The notes under the pieces were generated by a model. The model had not been told where the DNA came from. It did no database searches and saw only the letters and a program-made list of their open reading frames with translations. Positions 1 through 8,420 of a stretch of DNA of 64,000 nucleotides are shown here, one piece after another; the stretch's first letter is position 1, and each line of letters starts with the position of its first letter. The translations under genes and the position numbers were made by a program. This DNA is from an uncultured Prevotella sp. (lineage in GTDB: Bacteria; Bacteroidota; Bacteroidia; Bacteroidales; Bacteroidaceae): NCBI GenBank assembly GCA_900545525.1, contig UQZX01000005.1:58045-122044 (forward strand), written 5' to 3'.

Positions 1-848
1 AGAGCATGCTTGATGAAGCACTTACCGACATACAGATGAAGAACATACGGTTTCACCGCTGTGATACAAACGACACATGGGCACGCGACCACGGATTTAT
101 CACCCTAACGGACGGAAACACCTGCAAGCTGCTCGACTTCCGTTTCAACGGCTGGGGAGAAAAGTTTGCGTCCGGGAAAGACAACGCCATAAACCGCAGC
201 CTGTATGCCGCCGGAATATGCCGGGGAGAATATGCCGACCTCAACGGCTTCGTGCTGGAAGGCGGCTCGATAGAGAGCGACGGCAAGGGCACCATATTCA
301 CTACGACAGGATGCCTCACCGCGCCTCACCGCAACCAGCCGATGACAAAGGAGGAGATAGAAGACAAGCTGAAAAGATGTCTCAACGCAGAGCGCATATT
401 ATGGATAGACCACGGGCATCTCGAGGGAGACGACACCGACGGACACATCGACACCCTTGTACGCACGGCACCAGACGACACGCTGGTGTATGTGGGCTGC
501 GACGACACTGAGGACAGCCACTATGCCGACCTCAGGCTCATGGAAGAGCAGCTAAGGACATTCACAACAGCAGAAGGCAAGCCCTACCGCCTGCTGCGGC
601 TGCCAATGCCCGACGCGATATATGACGGGGACGACAGGCTTCCGGCAACATACGCAAACTTTGTAATAATGAACAACGCCGTGATATACCCCACATACTC
701 ACAGCCGGAGAACGACGGGAGGGCACGCAAGGTGCTCGCCACAGCCTTCCCCTGCCACCGGCTCATCGGCATAGACAGCCTCACCGTAGTGCGGCAGCAC
801 GGCTCACTGCACTGCTGCACCATGCAGTATCCGGAAGGAGCGGTATGA
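1..848 (+). CDS. aguA: agmatine deiminase, 5' end outside window
   Basis: Hydrolyses agmatine to N-carbamoylputrescine and ammonia in the arginine-to-putrescine route. The frame is open to the left edge and the first visible Met is at base 6. Family members are about 340-370 aa, so roughly 60-80 N-terminal residues are missing. Visible family motifs are DTWARDHG near the start of the visible part, NGWGEKF, VLEGGSIE, DDTDGHIDT, and near the C-terminus HGSLHCCTMQYPEG, whose Cys corresponds to the catalytic thiol of the peptidylarginine deiminase-like fold. The next gene, 63 bp downstream, encodes the following enzyme of the same pathway, which strongly supports the call. Confidence 0.93.
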   Translation, partial: SMLDEALTDIQMKNIRFHRCDTNDTWARDHGFITLTDGNTCKLLDFRFNGWGEKFASGKDNAINRSLYAAGICRGEYADLNGFVLEGGSIESDGKGTIFTTTGCLTAPHRNQPMTKEEIEDKLKRCLNAERILWIDHGHLEGDDTDGHIDTLVRTAPDDTLVYVGCDDTEDSHYADLRLMEEQLRTFTTAEGKPYRLLRLPMPDAIYDGDDRLPATYANFVIMNNAVIYPTYSQPENDGRARKVLATAFPCHRLIGIDSLTVVRQHGSLHCCTMQYPEGAV

Positions 849-911
849 AAACCGGTACAGAACACTTGAAGACAAACAGCAAGAAAACGGACAATATAAA
901 CCCATAGGACA

Positions 912-1796
912 ATGAAAGAAATAAAAATAGGCATAATACAGCAGCACAACACAGCCGACACGGCGGACAACATGAAGCAGCTTGCCGACAAAACGGCAGA
1001 ACTGGCACGGCTCGGGGCACAGCTCATCGTGATGCAGGAGCTGCACAACGGACTGTATTTCTGCCAGACCGAAGACGTAAACAACTTCGACTTTGCCGAG
1101 CCGATACCCGGTCCTTCAACCGAGTTCTTCGGAAAGCTCGCCCGCGAACACGGTGTCGTGATAGTGACATCACTGTTCGAAAGACGCGCGCCAGGGCTTT
1201 ATCACAACACGGCAGTGGTGATAGAGAAGGACGGAACGATTGCAGGAAGATACCGCAAGATGCACATTCCGGACGATCCAGCATACTACGAGAAGTTTTA
1301 TTTCACGCCCGGCGACCTCGGTTTCCGCCCCATCGACACATCGGTAGGGCGTCTCGGCGTACTGGTATGCTGGGACCAGTGGTATCCGGAGGCTGCACGT
1401 CTCATGTCGCTACATGGTGCCGACGTGCTGATATACCCCACGGCAATAGGCTTTGAGAGCAGCGACACGGAAGAGGAACAGCAGCGGCAGCGCGAGGCGT
1501 GGACTACGGTTCAGCGCGGACATGCCGTGGCAAACGGCATACACGTCATAGCGGTGAACCGCGTGGGGCATGAGCCGGACCCCTCGGGACAGACAAGAGG
1601 CATACAATTCTGGGGCAGCTCGTTTGTTGCCGGACCGCAGGGGGAGATGATATACCGTGCCTCAAGCACAGAAGAAGAGCACAAGATTATAACCCTCGAC
1701 ATAGCCCACGGCGAGCAAGTGCGCCGCTGGTGGCCCTTCATGCGCGACAGGAGGATAGACGAATACGGCAATATCGTCAAGAGATATATCGACTGA
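912..1796 (+). CDS. aguB: N-carbamoylputrescine amidase (nitrilase superfamily)
   Basis: Converts N-carbamoylputrescine to putrescine, CO2 and ammonia. At 294 aa it has the usual length. The nitrilase catalytic triad is visible: Glu43 in MQELHNG, Lys116 in RYRKMHIP and Cys153 in LVCWDQWYPE. The segment DDPAYYEKFYF after the Lys is typical of the carbamoylputrescine amidase subgroup. It lies 63 bp after agmatine deiminase, probably as one transcript, and is followed at once by a strong hairpin terminator. Confidence 0.95.
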   Translation: MKEIKIGIIQQHNTADTADNMKQLADKTAELARLGAQLIVMQELHNGLYFCQTEDVNNFDFAEPIPGPSTEFFGKLAREHGVVIVTSLFERRAPGLYHNTAVVIEKDGTIAGRYRKMHIPDDPAYYEKFYFTPGDLGFRPIDTSVGRLGVLVCWDQWYPEAARLMSLHGADVLIYPTAIGFESSDTEEEQQRQREAWTTVQRGHAVANGIHVIAVNRVGHEPDPSGQTRGIQFWGSSFVAGPQGEMIYRASSTEEEHKIITLDIAHGEQVRRWWPFMRDRRIDEYGNIVKRYID

Positions 1797-1802
1797 TAAA
1801 AT

Positions 1803-1843
1803 AAAAAATGGCAGGAACATACACATGTTGCCTGCCATTTTTT
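1803..1843. terminator. bidirectional intrinsic terminator between aguB and mrp
   Basis: Perfect 13-base arms (1803-1815 and 1831-1843) built from AAAAAATGGCAGG and its complement. The A and T runs allow termination in both directions. It separates the convergent genes aguB (+) and mrp (-). Confidence 0.85.
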
Positions 1844-1852
1844 ATAATGAAA

Positions 1853-2962
1853 TCACTTCTTCACCTTCACGATGCGTGTGGGTTCTTTCTCCTTGTTGCG
1901 CCTGTTCACCATTGTCACCACCGCCTGTGCCAGACTGATAAACGCGCTTCCGGTCATCGTCTCGGCATTGAGCGCAGCGGGCGTGCCGTCATCGCCGCCC
2001 TCACAGATGCCCTGCACCACCGGTATCTGCGCCAAGAGCGGGCAGCCCACCTCTTCGGCAAGGTTCTTGCAGCCGTCCTTTCCGAAGATATAATACTTGT
2101 TCTCCGGAAGCTCGGCAGGCGTAAACCACGCCATGTTCTCGACAAGTCCCAGTATGGGCACATTCACCTTCTCGTTTGTATACATGTCTATGCCCTTGCG
2201 CGCATCGGCGAGTGCCACCGCCTGAGGCGTGCTTACAATCACCGCTCCCGTTATGGCAAGCGTCTGAAGGAGCGTAAGATGTATGTCACTTGTTCCCGGG
2301 GGAGTGTCAAGGATAAAGTAGTCGAGCTCGCCCCAGTCGGCATCTGCCACCATCTGCTTCAGCGCATTGCTTGCCATGCCGCCGCGCCACAGCGTCGCCG
2401 TGTCGGGGTTTACGAAGAAACCGATGCTCAACAGCTTCACGCCATACTTCTCTATAGGCTCTATAAGGTTGCGTCCGTCCTTCTCCACGGCATACGGGCG
2501 CGCGTCCTCAACGCCGAACATCTTGGGCATTGACGGTCCGAAGATATCAGCATCGAGCAGCCCTACCTTATAGCCCATGCGTGCCAGCGCTATGGCAAGG
2601 TTTGCGGCAACGGTGCTCTTGCCCACTCCTCCCTTGCCGGAACTTACGGCAACGATGTTCTTAACGCCCGGAAGAAAATCTTCTACGGCAGGACGCGGCT
2701 TGCTCTTAAACTCTGTTGTTATCTCCACCTCAACGTCCTTGGACACATGATAGTGTATTGCCGCCTCGGCAGCCTTGACCGTAGACTTGAGGAAAGGGTC
2801 GGTATCGCGCGGGAATATCAGTGAAAACGACACCTTCATGCCGTCTATATGGAGGTTGTCTGCCACCATGTCGCTTTCCACGAGATTTTTTTTCGTGCCT
2901 GGATACGTCACTGTTGCCAAAGCATCTTTTATCAGTTTTGGATATAATGTCATTGCTGTCAT
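1853..2962 (-). CDS. mrp: Mrp/NBP35 family P-loop ATPase (iron-sulfur carrier type)
   Basis: 369 aa. An N-terminal MIP18/DUF59-like domain (about residues 1-85) is followed by a ParA/MinD-like ATPase with the deviant Walker A SGKGGVGKS at 108-116. Family members (ApbC/Mrp) bind and transfer Fe-S clusters in the cytoplasm. In E. coli ApbC a CxxC motif follows the ENM signature. Here ENMAWFTPAELPENKYYIF stands in that place and no CxxC is visible, so cluster binding by the usual ligands is doubtful. Single gene; it converges with aguB and diverges from ald across a repeat-rich gap. Confidence 0.9.
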   Translation of the reverse strand: MTAMTLYPKLIKDALATVTYPGTKKNLVESDMVADNLHIDGMKVSFSLIFPRDTDPFLKSTVKAAEAAIHYHVSKDVEVEITTEFKSKPRPAVEDFLPGVKNIVAVSSGKGGVGKSTVAANLAIALARMGYKVGLLDADIFGPSMPKMFGVEDARPYAVEKDGRNLIEPIEKYGVKLLSIGFFVNPDTATLWRGGMASNALKQMVADADWGELDYFILDTPPGTSDIHLTLLQTLAITGAVIVSTPQAVALADARKGIDMYTNEKVNVPILGLVENMAWFTPAELPENKYYIFGKDGCKNLAEEVGCPLLAQIPVVQGICEGGDDGTPAALNAETMTGSAFISLAQAVVTMVNRRNKEKEPTRIVKVKK

Positions 2963-3182
2963 AATTTAAAAATATATTCTTTGAGCGCAAAATTAGCAAA
3001 TTAAGGCTGAATGTACAACTGTATCGGCAAGAAAAGAACATATTGCAGGTATCCCGGCATGTCTGCGGCATCGTCCCATGGGGTTACCGTCAATGACTGT
3101 GAAGGCGGGAAGCGGGCACAGAACTTACAATCTGTTACATTTCAAGAGCTTTTTCTTACGGTTTTCACCAACTACCTTCCGT

Positions 3183-3270
3183 TTTCCAAAAGGTGGCGTT
3201 TCAGGCTCCAAAAGGTGCCCTTTCGTCGTCTGAAAGGGCACCTTTCAGACTGCAAAAGACGGCGTTTCGG
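3183..3270. repeat. REP-like intergenic palindrome, copy 1 of 4
   Basis: The core hairpin has 15-base arms (3210-3224 and 3232-3246) around AAAGGTGCCCTTTC, flanked by further modules of the type CCAAAAGG and GACGGCGTTTC. The same modules recur at 10577-10655, 23165-23265 and 47167-47243, always between genes. Confidence 0.8.
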
Positions 3271-3357
3271 ATTGTAAGAAGCGGCATGCAGCAAACCCGC
3301 CTGCCGGAGACTGCATGTTTTTTATGCACATAGTGGAACAGCGTAACAGTATTTTTC

Positions 3358-3533
3358 GTATATTTGACTTCGTATTCTACTACGTCTTATATACTCACGC
3401 CCGACAAAAAACAAATAAATTTGTTGTTTTGTTCTCGACTTATTCGTATATTTGACTTCGTATTCTACTACGTCTTATATACTCACGCTCGACAAAAAAC
3501 AAATAAATTTGTTGTTTTGTTCTCGACTTATTC
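3358..3533 (+). repeat. 88-bp tandem duplication carrying the ald promoter
   Basis: Two full 88-bp units (3358-3445 and 3446-3533) differ at one base (3401 against 3489), followed by the first nine bases of a third unit. Each unit begins with a TATATTTG box and ends with an AT-rich inverted repeat of the form CAAAAAACAAA-TAAA-TTTGTTGTTTTG. The duplication therefore yields three identical promoter-like boxes at 3359, 3447 and 3535. Confidence 0.92.
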
Positions 3534-3542
3534 GTATATTTG
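3508..3542 (+). promoter_or_regulatory. proximal promoter of ald (Bacteroidetes type)
   Basis: The -7 box TATATTTG (3535-3542) matches TAnnTTTG. TTTG/TTG motifs at 3508-3514 sit at the correct distance for a -33 element. The leader to the ald start codon is about 70 nt. Two further identical copies lie 88 and 176 bp upstream. Confidence 0.65.
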
Positions 3543-3613
3543 TAAATGGGAAGAAGAGTGATATATGCACCGGACTTAAACCCGAAAAGTATTAACCTTT
3601 AAATCGAAACACC

Positions 3614-4729
3614 ATGAAAGTAGGAATTCCAAAAGAAATCAAGAACAACGAAAACCGCGTTGGCATGACCCCGGCAGGCGTCGCAGAACTTATAAGGCAT
3701 GGTCATGAAGTGTCCGTTCAGCATACGGCAGGTGAAGGAAGCGGCTTTTCCGACGATGAATACCTCAACGTAGGGGCAAAGATACTGCCGTCGATTGAGG
3801 ATGTTTATGCGTGGGCTGACATGATTGTAAAGGTGAAGGAGCCTGTCAAGCCTGAATATCCGCTGATACGCGAGGGGCAGATTGTGTTCACCTACTTCCA
3901 CTTCGCATGCGACGAAGAGCTTACGCTCGCCATGCAGAAAAGCGGTGCGGTGTGCATAGCATACGAGACGGTGGAGAAGAAAGACCGCTCGCTGCCGCTG
4001 CTGATACCCATGAGCGAGGTTGCCGGACGCATGGCTGCACTCAACGGGGCATACTATCTGCAACGCACAAAGGGCGGCAAAGGCAAGATGATGATGGGCG
4101 TCCCAGGCGTAAAGCCGGCAAAGGTGCTGGTACTGGGAGGCGGCACCGTGGGCGAAGCTTCGGCAAGGATTGCGGCAGGAATGGGCGCAGACGTGATAAT
4201 AACCGACATATCACTGCCGCGGCTGAAGCAGCTCTCCGTCGAGATGCCTGCTAACGTACACACGCTCTACTCGTCGGAACACAACATCAAAAAGGAACTC
4301 CGCGACACCGATGTTGTAATTGGCTCGGTGCTCGTGCCGGGAGATGCCGCCCCGAAACTCATAACAAGGGATATGCTCGGACTTATGCAGCCGGGCAGCG
4401 TGCTTGTGGATGTGGCAATAGACCAGGGCGGATGTTTCGAGACATCGCATCCCACTACACACAGCGAACCGACATACATGGTGGACGGAATACTGCATTA
4501 TGCCGTGGCAAACATACCGGGTGCAGTTCCCAACACATCGACATACGCACTGACAAATGCCACGTTGCGCTATGCCGTGTCGCTTGCTGACAAGGGCTGG
4601 GAACAGGCATGCAGGGACGACGAGGCTCTGATGAAAGGCGTGAACATGGCATACGGGAAGATTACGTACGAGGCGGTGGCAAAGGTATGGGGACTGGAAT
4701 ATACGCCGCTGTCGGCTGTGACGGAGTGA
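3614..4729 (+). CDS. ald: alanine dehydrogenase
   Basis: NAD-dependent interconversion of L-alanine and pyruvate plus ammonia. The 371 aa are full length for the family. N-terminal signature KEIKNNENRVGMTPAGV; residues around FTYFHFACDEEL carry the active-site His region; the Rossmann fold starts with KVLVLGGGTVGEASARIA; and MPGSVLVDVAIDQGG-type sequence follows (here MQPGSVLVDVAIDQGG). Monocistronic, behind three tandem promoter-like boxes, which suggests that promoter dosage matters for this gene. A hairpin follows at 4885-4919. Confidence 0.96.
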   Translation: MKVGIPKEIKNNENRVGMTPAGVAELIRHGHEVSVQHTAGEGSGFSDDEYLNVGAKILPSIEDVYAWADMIVKVKEPVKPEYPLIREGQIVFTYFHFACDEELTLAMQKSGAVCIAYETVEKKDRSLPLLIPMSEVAGRMAALNGAYYLQRTKGGKGKMMMGVPGVKPAKVLVLGGGTVGEASARIAAGMGADVIITDISLPRLKQLSVEMPANVHTLYSSEHNIKKELRDTDVVIGSVLVPGDAAPKLITRDMLGLMQPGSVLVDVAIDQGGCFETSHPTTHSEPTYMVDGILHYAVANIPGAVPNTSTYALTNATLRYAVSLADKGWEQACRDDEALMKGVNMAYGKITYEAVAKVWGLEYTPLSAVTE

Positions 4730-4827
4730 CGACCCGTCATCAGTCTTGCACCAAGATGGCATAAACACGCTTTAAATTGTCCGCTTGCTTAAAGCGAAAG
4801 AGAGGGGTGGTATGTCAAAATTCAATC

Positions 4828-4845
4828 ATTCCGGCATGCCGGAAT
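4828..4845. repeat. 18-bp perfect palindrome
   Basis: ATTCCGGCATGCCGGAAT is fully self-complementary and lies about 100 bp after the ald stop. It may be part of the termination region or a protein site; the sequence does not decide. Confidence 0.5.
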
Positions 4846-4884
4846 AATCTCTGGTTTTGCAATATCCTCCTCCTTTCTAAACAT

Positions 4885-4919
4885 GAAGACAGTCTTTCGG
4901 AATATCCGGGACTGTCTTC
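4885..4919. terminator. hairpin between convergent ald and HMA gene
   Basis: Ten-base arms GAAGACAGTC (4885-4894) and GACTGTCTTC (4910-4919). It lies between two converging genes, so it probably serves as a shared terminator. The U tract is weak on both sides. Confidence 0.55.
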
Positions 4920-4943
4920 ACGGCGTGTCATAATGACTGTTTT

Positions 4944-5267
4944 TTAGTGGCATCCGCTATCGGCGGCACTCTGTGCGGCATGCCCTTCTTTCACTTCACG
5001 GGCTTTGTAGCCAAATTTCTCAAATCCTTTTATAAGCTTCTCCACCGTTGTCTTGTCCGCATCATACGTTATTACGACAGCCTGCTTCTCTATGTCGGTG
5101 TCTATCATCTTCACTCCCTTTTCAAAACGCAGGTTGTTTTTTATCTTGTTCTCACATGCCGCACAGTGCATCTGCGGAGTTGTTGTAACCGTAACTTTAC
5201 GGATGTCTTTTGCCGAAACAGCCATCGAGGCAAACAGCAAGACCAATAAAAACAGGTTCTTTTTCAT
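4944..5267 (-). CDS. exported heavy-metal-associated (HMA) domain protein
   Basis: 107 aa with an N-terminal signal peptide (MKKNLFLLVLLFASMAVSA), then one HMA ferredoxin-like domain with the metal-binding motif MHCAAC (Cys35 and Cys38). The fold resembles copper chaperones and MerP, so it probably binds a soft metal in the periplasm. A His/Cys tail (DSGCH) ends the protein. It lies 34 bp downstream of a TonB-dependent receptor and is almost certainly co-transcribed, so receptor and binder probably handle the same metal. Which metal (Cu, Zn, Hg or other) cannot be read from sequence. Confidence 0.85.
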   Translation of the reverse strand: MKKNLFLLVLLFASMAVSAKDIRKVTVTTTPQMHCAACENKIKNNLRFEKGVKMIDTDIEKQAVVITYDADKTTVEKLIKGFEKFGYKAREVKEGHAAQSAADSGCH

Positions 5268-5301
5268 AATAAAATAAATTCTATGTTATCATTAATGTAT
5301 T

Positions 5302-7383
5302 TCAGTCTCTTCCTATCTTCACCCTTATACCGGCATAGACCATTGCACCGTGCACCGGACCCCATATCATGGTCGGCTCAAACTCACGGCTCCACGGATT
5401 ATCTGCCGATATGACAGGAGTTTTCTGTTTGAACCCCGTAAGGTTCTCACCGCCGACGTAAACAGAGAAGTGTCTGAACCAGCGCGTTATCTGTGCGCTT
5501 AATTGCTCGTATGCTCCGAAACGCTTGTTCCACGACGGCGTGCCGTCTTCCTTTTCATAAGGAACGGGCATCCGTCCTCCTCCGTTAAGCTGCAATGTGG
5601 CGTCAAACTGCCACAGTCCGAGCGGAGTCTTATACGAAGCAGTGAGCAGTCCTTTGTACTTGCTTGTAAGGGGCTTCTCAACAAGCCTGCCCCCGATGGT
5701 CGTCTTAACATCATTAAGACGGTATGCCGCCGTAAGTGTCATGCCGCGAAACAGCCCGTACGTGGCATCTATCTGGAATGTATGCGAATAGGACTTGCCG
5801 CCGAGGTTTCCAATCCTTATCTCAAACGGGTCGGAGTCGTAGTCGATGACAGCCTGTTTGCTGAAACGCGTGTAATAGTATTCCATATTAATCTTCAGCG
5901 TTTCGCCGAACACCGGAATGTTAAGAGCCGTGCTTGCCCCGTAGTTCCATGCCTCCTCCTGATTAAGGGGTTCTGCTATAAGCCGTCTGCCGCTTGCAAG
6001 AAGATAGTTGTTTTCAGCCAGCGCATGCGGTGTCCTGTAACCTTTGCCTGCCGAAAGCCTTATGCTGATAATGTCTGCCGGAGCATATTTCAGATGAAAA
6101 CGCGGCGTAAAGAACGTGCCGAACACATTGCTGTGGTCAAGGCGCAAGCCTGCCATTGCCGTAAATTTATGATGCAGGTTGAACGTATACTGGGCATACA
6201 TGCCGGGAACGTTCTCCCTCTCAAGAATGTCCGTATGCTTTATTCCTGAAATCTCCGGATCGTACATATAAAGCCTGTGCTTCAGATAATCGTGATTAAA
6301 ACTGAAGCCTGCCGAGATGTTATGTGCCGCCGTAAGGTTTGTCTCAAATATAAGTGAAGCATATCCGTTCTTCTCGTTTATGCCATAATGTTTGCTGCCA
6401 TAGTCTGCCTCCATGTCGTGAATGGACCCGGAAGCCATGAGGGCTATGTTGGTGCCATGTGTACGGTCAAGAATGAAAGCATGCTTCATATACGCCTCAT
6501 ATCTGTCTGTTTTTATGTTTATACCATATAATGGCATATTCTGCCATACAGGTGCTGACTTCTGTCCCCCTTCCCGTTTCTCTTTCAAAGCACCTATTCC
6601 GCCATGGAATATATAGTCGCGCGTATTCCATAACCAACGGTTTTGCAGATTAAGCTGCCTCACTTTGGGTTTGTCGTAAAAGCCATCATTATTCTCATCG
6701 TGGTTCTCAAAAGAGTTCTCAAAATGTCCCAGCAGTTCTGTACTCAGGCTGTTGTTTATATGAATGTTCCCGTCGACATTTGCCTCAAGACGCGTCTTTG
6801 TGTCACCAAAGATGTTTATCTCCGCGCCTTCTTCATCTTCCGGCTTCTTAAAATCAACATTTATCTGTCCTGTAATTGCCTCATAACCGTTCTTCACAGA
6901 CGAGCATCCCTTGGATACCTGTATGCTCTTCATCCATGGACCGGGAACATATCCAAGCGAGTAAGGTGCCGCCGCACCACGGTAGTTAGGCAGGTTTTCA
7001 GTAAGCATCTGCACATACGTGCCCGAAAGTCCCAGCAACTTTATCTGTCTCGCACCTGTCGTTGCATCGGAATAATTGACGTCCACCGAGGGATTTGTAC
7101 TGAAACTCTCACCAAGATTGCAGCACGCAGCCTTGAAAAGTTCCTCCTGCCCTATCCTTACACCATTGACGGCACCGCCCAGACGGGATGTTCCGGGACG
7201 GCGTGTCACCACCGTAACCTCGCCGACAGTGCTGCCTTTCATCTGTATTGCCGAGTCGGGCGCGGCACTGTTGCCTGCATTTTCCTGAGCAGAAGCATCC
7301 ATACCAACCGTTAAGAACAATGCTGCCGTCAGGATATTCGCCATCTTGCGTGAGTCCGGAATAATAATATTAATCTTTATCAT
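5302..7383 (-). CDS. TonB-dependent outer membrane receptor (metal-type)
   Basis: 693 aa. N-terminal signal peptide (hydrophobic MANILTAALFLTVGMDASAQ; translation may start at the upstream Met at 7383 or at that internal Met, 13 codons later). The plug domain contains GEVTVVTRR and SKGCSSVKNGYEAITGQINV, followed by a 22-strand-type barrel ending in an aromatic-rich strand. It lacks the CarboxypepD_reg and SusC features, so it resembles siderophore or metal receptors. An unusual CC pair occurs in KAACCNLGESF at the start of the plug. The downstream HMA protein suggests metal uptake or sensing. Confidence 0.88.
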   Translation of the reverse strand: MIKINIIIPDSRKMANILTAALFLTVGMDASAQENAGNSAAPDSAIQMKGSTVGEVTVVTRRPGTSRLGGAVNGVRIGQEELFKAACCNLGESFSTNPSVDVNYSDATTGARQIKLLGLSGTYVQMLTENLPNYRGAAAPYSLGYVPGPWMKSIQVSKGCSSVKNGYEAITGQINVDFKKPEDEEGAEINIFGDTKTRLEANVDGNIHINNSLSTELLGHFENSFENHDENNDGFYDKPKVRQLNLQNRWLWNTRDYIFHGGIGALKEKREGGQKSAPVWQNMPLYGINIKTDRYEAYMKHAFILDRTHGTNIALMASGSIHDMEADYGSKHYGINEKNGYASLIFETNLTAAHNISAGFSFNHDYLKHRLYMYDPEISGIKHTDILERENVPGMYAQYTFNLHHKFTAMAGLRLDHSNVFGTFFTPRFHLKYAPADIISIRLSAGKGYRTPHALAENNYLLASGRRLIAEPLNQEEAWNYGASTALNIPVFGETLKINMEYYYTRFSKQAVIDYDSDPFEIRIGNLGGKSYSHTFQIDATYGLFRGMTLTAAYRLNDVKTTIGGRLVEKPLTSKYKGLLTASYKTPLGLWQFDATLQLNGGGRMPVPYEKEDGTPSWNKRFGAYEQLSAQITRWFRHFSVYVGGENLTGFKQKTPVISADNPWSREFEPTMIWGPVHGAMVYAGIRVKIGRD

Positions 7384-7408
7384 AAAACCTTTCTTTTTGT
7401 TTTCAGTG

Positions 7409-7443
7409 CAAAATTACACTTTTACAAATGCAACCATGTTGCA
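7409..7443 (-). promoter_or_regulatory. promoter and possible operator of the receptor-HMA operon
   Basis: On the minus strand a TAATTTTG box (7409-7416) lies 26 bp before the receptor start. A 15-bp palindrome TGCAACCATGTTGCA (7429-7443) sits just upstream, where an activator or repressor could act. No factor is assigned. Confidence 0.45.
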
Positions 7444-7583
7444 AATTTATCCTGCATTTACACATTATTAATATATATATGACGTGCCATATCATCACGA
7501 CCACGACAGGCATATACCGCCAAATGTGCCCGCAAAGAAAACATTTAAGCCCTATAAATACCGCATATTTAAGCAAAAAGCAT

Positions 7584-7591
7584 TACCTTTG
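7584..7591 (+). promoter_or_regulatory. -7 box upstream of the LUD gene
   Basis: TACCTTTG matches TAnnTTTG and lies 36 bp before the start codon at 7628. No clear TTTG box is seen at the -33 position. Confidence 0.5.
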
Positions 7592-7627
7592 ACATCCCGT
7601 TTAACATATTAAACAACATCTGCGTAT

Positions 7628-8263
7628 ATGACACCGAAGGAAACAAGAAACGAGAAACTGGCGCACAGGATGATTAAAAGCCTTGAACGAAGGCACTTCA
7701 ACGCGTTCTATTGCAAGACTTCCGAAGAGGCGGTCGGCAAGGTTCTGGAGATTATTCCGCGCGGAAGTAGCGTGACATGGGGAGGCAGCATGACCATAAG
7801 GGACATGGGACTGACACGTGCACTGCACGAGAACGACTATAAAGTATACGACCGTGACGAGGCACCGACACGCGAAGAGGCGGCTGAGATATACCGCAAG
7901 GCTTTCTCGTGCGACTATTATCTGTCGAGCGCAAACGCCATAAGCGAGGACGGGGTGATAGTGAACATCGACGGGAACGGCAACCGCGTGGCTGCGATAA
8001 CATGGGGACCGAAGAACGTGATATTCGTCATCGGCATGAACAAGGTGGCACAGGACGTTCCGGCTGCACTGGCAAGGGCACGCGGCACGGCAAGTCCCAT
8101 AAACGCGGCACGCTTCGACATCGACACGCCATGTATGAAAGACGGTACCTGTCACAACTGTAACTCACCGCAATGTATATGCAACTACATTCATTTCATG
8201 CGCAACTCGCATCCTGTAGGACGGCATACGGTGATACTCGTAGGCGAGAACTTAGGTTACTGA
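7628..8263 (+). CDS. LUD domain protein (LutC/YkgG-like)
   Basis: 211 aa, one LUD (DUF162) domain, an NagB/RpiA-like Rossmann fold. Typical segments are SVTWGGSMTIRDMG, DYYLSSANAISEDG and NVIFVIGMNKVAQD. LutC-type family members take part in lactate utilisation with LutA and LutB, but no lutAB genes are nearby here and this is a single gene. Similar stand-alone proteins occur in many Bacteroidales. A Cys-rich C-terminal stretch (CHNCNSPQCIC) could bind metal or a cluster. Function otherwise unknown. Confidence 0.85.
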   Translation: MTPKETRNEKLAHRMIKSLERRHFNAFYCKTSEEAVGKVLEIIPRGSSVTWGGSMTIRDMGLTRALHENDYKVYDRDEAPTREEAAEIYRKAFSCDYYLSSANAISEDGVIVNIDGNGNRVAAITWGPKNVIFVIGMNKVAQDVPAALARARGTASPINAARFDIDTPCMKDGTCHNCNSPQCICNYIHFMRNSHPVGRHTVILVGENLGY

Positions 8264-8420
8264 CAAGGATATATCAATTACTAAAAATTCATTATTTATA
8301 ATCCCACCACGTTGAACCGCGGCACCGGGCCGCATGCAACGGGGCATGCTTCCGCCGCCTTCCAGAAGCCGGAACACCCGCCAATTATAAATTATAAATT
8401 GTATATTATCAATTAGAAAC

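Larger units (their letters stand above)
2963..3613. other. 651-bp intergenic region between mrp and ald
   Basis: Contains no convincing gene. From left to right it holds an AT-rich leader of mrp (2963-3005), about 170 bp with no recognised feature, a REP-like palindrome (3183-3270), and the tandem 88-bp promoter-bearing repeat (3358-3542) that leads into ald. A 65-codon frame over the 88-bp repeats is repeat-derived and not believed. Confidence 0.7.
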
